Shown: piece by piece, positions 30,664 to 34,157 of the stretch
How positions within the stretch are numbered: the stretch's first letter is position 1
Layout: the number at the start of each line of letters is the position of its first letter
Assembly (NCBI RefSeq): GCF_003851725.1
Contig: NZ_BHYL01000096.1
Coordinates: forward strand, 1 to 34,157
Length of the DNA stretch: 34,157 nt
From: Cellulomonas algicola
Lineage (GTDB): Bacteria; Actinomycetota; Actinomycetes; Actinomycetales; Cellulomonadaceae
Direction of reading: 5' to 3'
Made by a program: the position numbers and the translations under genes
Notes under the pieces: generated by a model
Database searches by the model: none
What the model saw: only the letters and a program-made list of their open reading frames with translations
What the model was told of the DNA's origin: nothing

Positions 30664-31428
30664 CTACTCCGGGTTGCAGCGCGCGGCGATCATCGTGAAC
30701 GCGTCCACGTCGGGCCGCCACGGCTCGAGGTTCCACTGGTCCTTGTCCGGCGCCCCGAGCATGTGGCAGAGCAGCTGGTCGTGCATCGTCGGGGCGTCGG
30801 CGCGCGGCTCCTGCGCGACGAGCTGCGCCCACGTGAGGTCCTGCGCGGCCAGGCCGGACGCGCGCGCCCAGGCGGTGGGCGTGACACCGAGCGACTCGCC
30901 GCCCTCCCGGTCGCCCCAGGAGAGCGCCGCGACCGTCGCGGACGCGAGCCACAGGTCGGTCCCGGCAGCGCCGTCCACCCGCACCAGGTCCGGCGCGACG
31001 GCCACCGCAGCCCCGCCCGACACGCCGCCCACCGGCACCCCGGCGGCGTCGGTCACGAGCACGGACCCGTCGGCCGGCACCGTGAGCGACCACCCTGCGG
31101 GTGCGGCGACGAGCGCGGTGCCGGGCGAGACGGTCGCGCGGGCGCTCCCGTCGGCGTCGGCCGCGACCGTCACGGTCGCCGGCGCGACGGTCAGGAGCGT
31201 CAGCGCCACCGGCCCGGAGACGAGCGGGACGCCCTGCGCGCGGACCGTCGCGGCGTCGGGTGCGGCGGGCGCGGACGGCGTCCGATCGGGCGACACCGCG
31301 TCGGTCGGGGAGGCCGACGGCGTCGGGCTCGTCGTCGCGTCGTCCGCACGCCGCGGACCGCACCCGACCAGCGTCAGGAGCAGCGCGACACCGGCCGCGA
31401 CGGCGGCGGACGGCGTGGCGCGGCGCAT
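30664..31428 (-). CDS. Secreted lipoprotein with DUF2599-like C-terminus
   Basis: This 254-residue protein has a lipoprotein signal: basic MRR, a hydrophobic core and the lipobox LVGC with Cys23, followed by a Thr/Ser/Pro-rich linker to about residue 55. A beta-rich middle follows. The last 65 residues, with WAQLV, HDQLLCHML, KDQWNLEPWRPDV and a final CNPE, match the DUF2599 pattern seen in actinobacterial exported proteins (two cysteines likely paired). The function of that domain is not known to me. ATG at 31428 is required for the signal. It is divergent from the SpoIIE-type phosphatase gene. Confidence 0.85.
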   Translation of the reverse strand: MRRATPSAAVAAGVALLLTLVGCGPRRADDATTSPTPSASPTDAVSPDRTPSAPAAPDAATVRAQGVPLVSGPVALTLLTVAPATVTVAADADGSARATVSPGTALVAAPAGWSLTVPADGSVLVTDAAGVPVGGVSGGAAVAVAPDLVRVDGAAGTDLWLASATVAALSWGDREGGESLGVTPTAWARASGLAAQDLTWAQLVAQEPRADAPTMHDQLLCHMLGAPDKDQWNLEPWRPDVDAFTMIAARCNPE

Positions 31429-31480
31429 GGCCGGACGCTAGCAGCGCGGCGTCACCACCGGTCACGACCCTGTGGCGTCC

Positions 31481-31486
31481 TATGCT
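31481..31486 (+). promoter_or_regulatory. -10 element for the PAS-GAF-SpoIIE gene
   Basis: TATGCT at 31481-31486 fits TANNNT, in the gap between the divergent lipoprotein and phosphatase genes, 54 bases before the phosphatase start. No clear -35 is visible, so the sigma factor is open. Confidence 0.4.
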
Positions 31487-31539
31487 GACCGGACTGGTGT
31501 CCGGACGCGCGGCACCCACCTGCCCGCCGAGGGGGGCCT

Positions 31540-33753
31540 GTGCCCGTCCGAGACGCTGCCGACGACGACGCCGCCGCGGCGTCCGTCGACTGCCGTGACG
31601 GCGTCGTCCACCCGGACGGTGTCGAGGCCGTCGCCCGCGCGCTCGAGGGTGAGCGCGTGCGCTGGCAGCTCGCCGTCACGGCGGGGGAGGTCGGCGGGTT
31701 CGACTGGGACCTCGTGAGCGGACGGCTCGAGTGGGACGACCAGCTCCACGCGATCTTCGGGATCCCGCGCGAGGAGTTCGCCGGGACGATCGAGCACTTC
31801 GCGGCGGTCCTGCACCCCGACGACGTCGGGCGCGTGACCGAGGCGCTGCGCACCGCGATCGCCGCGTGCGCCGAGTACGCCGCCGAGTACCGCGTCGTCC
31901 GCCCGGACGGCACGGTGCGGTGGGTGCAGGCGCGCGGCAAGGCGCTCCGGGGGCCCGACGGCACGGCCGTGCGCGTCCTCGGGGCGGCGTACGACACGAC
32001 CGACCGACGCGACGCCGACGCCCGCATCTCGCGCGTGCTCGAGACCATGTCCGCGGCGTTCTTCCTGCTCGACGACGCGTGGCGGTTCGCCTACGTCAAC
32101 GCCGAGGCCGAGGTGCTGCTCGCGCGGCCTCGCGCGGAGCTGCTCGGCGGTGTCGTCTGGGAGCTGTTCCCCGACGCGCTCGGGTCGGCCTTCGAGGAGA
32201 ACTACCGGGGCGCGGTCCGCAGCGGCGAGCCGCGTACGTTCGAGGCCTACTACCCGGCGCCGCTCGACCGCTGGTACGAGGTGCGCGCCTGGCCCGGCAC
32301 GGACGGGCTGTCGGTGTACTTCTCCGACTGCACGGAGCGCCGCCGGTCCCAGGACGAGGCGCGACGCGCCCGCGACCGGGCCGAGACCGAGCGCCGGGCC
32401 GCCGAGTGGGCCCGCCAGCGCGCGGAGGTCGGCCAGGCGCGGCTGCGGCTGCTCGCGGAGGTCGGTGACGACCTCGCGTCGACGCTCGACACCGAGGACG
32501 CCGTCGCGCGGCTGGCCCGGCACCTCGTGCCGAGCCTCGCGTCGTGGTGCCTCATCACGCTGTCGAGCGACCAGCGCCACCTGCGCGACATCGCGTCGTG
32601 GCACGGCGACCCGGCGAGCCGCGAGAAGGTCGCGCGGTACGCGCGGCTCCGGCTCAACTCGCTCGACCCGTCGTCGTACCTGTACCGGGCGCTGCGGACC
32701 GGCGAGGTCGTCGCGGTGCCTGACGCGACGCGCGCGATCTCCGAGGTCCTCGCGGTCGGCGAGGCCCGGTCCGTGCTCGGCGAGCTCGCGCCGCAGAACG
32801 CGTACGCGATCCCGCTGCGCGCCCGCGGCCGCACGGTCGGCGCGATGACGCTGTTCCTCGACGCGGGCCGGCGCGACCTCACCAGCGACGACCTGGCGAT
32901 GCTCGTGCAGCTCGCCGACCGGGCAGGGCTCGCGCTCGACAACGCGCGGCTCTACGAGGAGCAGCGGCAGATGGCCGAGTCGCTGCAGCGGGCGCTGCTC
33001 TCCCCGCCCGTCCAGCCCGACGGCCTGCACGTCGTCGTCCGGTACCTGCCCGCGTCGAAGGCCGCGCAGGTCGGAGGCGACTGGTACGACGCGTTCCTCC
33101 AGCGCGACGGATCGACCGTGCTCGCCGTCGGCGACGTCATCGGGCACGACACGCAGGCCGCGGCGGCGATGAGCCAGGTCCGCACGCTGCTGCGCGGCAT
33201 CGGCTACACGTCGGGCGCCGCGCCTGCGACGATCCTGCGCGACCTCGACGAGGCGATGCAGGGCCTGCGCGTCGACACCATGGCGACCGCCGTCGTCGCG
33301 CGCCTCGACCCGGCCGACGCGTCGGTCACGTCGGGTGACGCCGGTGCGCGGCGGCTGCGCTGGTCCAGCGCGGGCCACCTCCCGCTCGTCGTCGTGGCGC
33401 CCGACGGGATCGCGCGCGCGCTCGAGGTGGGCCGTCACGAGCTGCTCCTCGGGGTCGGCCTGGGGACCGAGCGTGCCGAGCACGAGGTCCTGCTCGCGCC
33501 GGGCAGCGTCCTGCTGCTCTACACCGACGGGCTCGTCGAGCGGCGCGGCGAGCACCTGTCGCACGGGGTGGCCAGGCTGTGCGAGGCCCTCACGGAGACG
33601 CTCGCCGGGGTGTCCCTCGACGACGAGGACGGCCTGGGGTGCGGCGTCGACGACCTCGTCGGGCGCATGCTCGACGGCCACGCCGACGACGACGTCGCCG
33701 TCCTCGCGGTGCACGTCCGCGCGCACCCCGGCTCGCAGCCCACGGCCGCCTGA
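31540..33753 (+). CDS. PAS-PAS-GAF-SpoIIE protein phosphatase (PP2C type)
   Basis: This 737-residue cytoplasmic sensor has a first PAS domain at about 40-155 (with the PAC-like EYRVVRPDGTVRWVQ), a second PAS at about 160-270, a charged coiled coil at about 270-310, a GAF domain at about 300-480 and a SpoIIE phosphatase domain from about 490. The metal ligands of the phosphatase are present: GGDWYD with Asp514, VGDVIGHD with Asp532, and DDDVAVL with Asp716-718. Such proteins dephosphorylate anti-anti-sigma factors to release stress sigma factors, with PAS/GAF domains sensing light, redox or ligands. No anti-sigma kinase domain is attached and no partner is nearby. GTG at 31540 has GAGGGGGG upstream. 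Confidence 0.92.
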   Translation: MPVRDAADDDAAAASVDCRDGVVHPDGVEAVARALEGERVRWQLAVTAGEVGGFDWDLVSGRLEWDDQLHAIFGIPREEFAGTIEHFAAVLHPDDVGRVTEALRTAIAACAEYAAEYRVVRPDGTVRWVQARGKALRGPDGTAVRVLGAAYDTTDRRDADARISRVLETMSAAFFLLDDAWRFAYVNAEAEVLLARPRAELLGGVVWELFPDALGSAFEENYRGAVRSGEPRTFEAYYPAPLDRWYEVRAWPGTDGLSVYFSDCTERRRSQDEARRARDRAETERRAAEWARQRAEVGQARLRLLAEVGDDLASTLDTEDAVARLARHLVPSLASWCLITLSSDQRHLRDIASWHGDPASREKVARYARLRLNSLDPSSYLYRALRTGEVVAVPDATRAISEVLAVGEARSVLGELAPQNAYAIPLRARGRTVGAMTLFLDAGRRDLTSDDLAMLVQLADRAGLALDNARLYEEQRQMAESLQRALLSPPVQPDGLHVVVRYLPASKAAQVGGDWYDAFLQRDGSTVLAVGDVIGHDTQAAAAMSQVRTLLRGIGYTSGAAPATILRDLDEAMQGLRVDTMATAVVARLDPADASVTSGDAGARRLRWSSAGHLPLVVVAPDGIARALEVGRHELLLGVGLGTERAEHEVLLAPGSVLLLYTDGLVERRGEHLSHGVARLCEALTETLAGVSLDDEDGLGCGVDDLVGRMLDGHADDDVAVLAVHVRAHPGSQPTAA

Positions 33754-33801
33754 CCCGCGCCAGGCGTCGGCGGGGTCCTGCCGAGGGAGTGCGTCGATCG
33801 T

Positions 33802-33823
33802 GCCCGGACGTGGTGCCCCGGGC
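33802..33823. terminator. Hairpin between convergent phosphatase and surface-protein genes
   Basis: GCCCGG (33802-33807) pairs with CCGGGC (33818-33823) across a ten-base loop in the 87-base gap between the converging genes. The stem is short and without a U tract, so this is only a candidate terminator. Confidence 0.4.
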
Positions 33824-33840
33824 GGGGAGCGGGTCCCGGC

Positions 33841-34157
33841 CTACAGGCGGTGCGCGGGGCGGGCGCGCCGCCCGCGACGGTGGACCGACCGCAGCACGAC
33901 GCCCGCAGCGAGGGCGGCCGTGCCGACGCCGAGGACGGGCACCAGCAGGCTGCTCCCGGTGATGGCCAGCGCGCCGTCCGACCCGGCGCCGGCGCTCAGG
34001 ACCTCGGACCGCACGACCGACGCGGACGACGTCGGGCCCGGGCTCGCGACGAGCGCCGCACCGCTCACGGTCGGGCTCGGCGTCGGGGCGGGCGTCCCGC
34101 TCGCGCTCGGCGCCGGGGCGGGTGCGGCAGCCGGGGGCGGACCGGCCGGCACGGCGG
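33841..34157 (-). CDS. C-terminal part of an LAXTG-type sortase-anchored surface protein (partial)
   Basis: Only the last 104 codons are in the window; the reading frame is open at the right edge, so the gene starts beyond it. The visible part is a Pro/Ala/Ser/Thr-rich, wall-spanning-like stretch, then the sorting signal LAITG, a hydrophobic helix (about 18 residues) and an Arg-rich tail ending RRGRRARPAHRL. LAXTG is the form used by class E sortases of actinobacteria. The protein should be attached to the cell wall after secretion. The functional domain lies outside the window, and no sortase gene is seen here. Confidence 0.82.
   Translation of the reverse strand, partial: AVPAGPPPAAAPAPAPSASGTPAPTPSPTVSGAALVASPGPTSSASVVRSEVLSAGAGSDGALAITGSSLLVPVLGVGTAALAAGVVLRSVHRRGRRARPAHRL

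Overview
The window comes from a very GC-rich actinobacterium. The base composition, the G/C-dominated third codon positions, many GTG starts, frequent 4-base GTGA/ATGA gene overlaps, several apparently leaderless starts and a SAM-IV riboswitch (an actinobacterial RNA class) all agree. A Cellulomonas-like member of the Micrococcales is my best guess, but no marker gene in the window proves it. The content is chromosomal; I see no insertion sequence, phage, CRISPR array, tRNA or rRNA.

Layout. 1-6059: a glycolipid or capsule-like set, with an adenylate-forming enzyme on + facing a tightly coupled minus-strand operon (NAD-dependent sugar or sterol-type epimerase/dehydrogenase, GT2/GT21-like glycosyltransferase, a small predicted alpha/beta hydrolase, a GT1 glycosyltransferase). 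6154-10734: a drug-export and resistance block, with a DrrA/DrrB-type ABC exporter divergent from a TetR repressor with a clear dyad operator, followed by an ABC-F ATPase. 10799-12372: a small ankyrin-like protein, a membrane-anchored unknown, and a Phd/VapC-type toxin-antitoxin pair. 12405-15879: a sulfur-metabolism block, rhodanese-metZ on minus and a cysteine-desulfurase-like enzyme on +, separated by two back-to-back SAM-binding riboswitches of different architecture. 15971-21990: a pentapeptide-repeat protein, a GNAT acetyltransferase, an MprF/LysX-like lipid lysyltransferase, a DMT-like membrane protein, a PNPOx-like flavoprotein, a zinc-ribbon NERD nuclease-like protein and a small membrane protein. 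22039-28701: a fatty-acid module, MaoC hydratase, FabG4-like reductase and thiolase on minus, divergent from TetR plus acyl-CoA oxidase on +. 28831-34157: a second pentapeptide-repeat protein, an aldo/keto reductase with a perfect palindrome in front, a DUF2599-type lipoprotein, a PAS-GAF-SpoIIE phosphatase, and the C-terminal end of an LAXTG-type sortase substrate that runs off the window.

How the genes work together. The sulfur block reads as a SAM-feedback unit: high SAM should shut off both transcripts, each through its own aptamer. The fatty-acid module contains one enzyme for every step of an R-stereospecific, oxidase-started beta-oxidation cycle resembling the peroxisomal MFE-2 pathway, with a local TetR as the obvious regulator. 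The first operon could build an acyl- or isoprenoid-linked glycolipid. The strongest candidates for new biology are the paired SAM riboswitches, the oxidase/hydratase/dehydrogenase/thiolase module and the first operon with its unclassified hydrolase.
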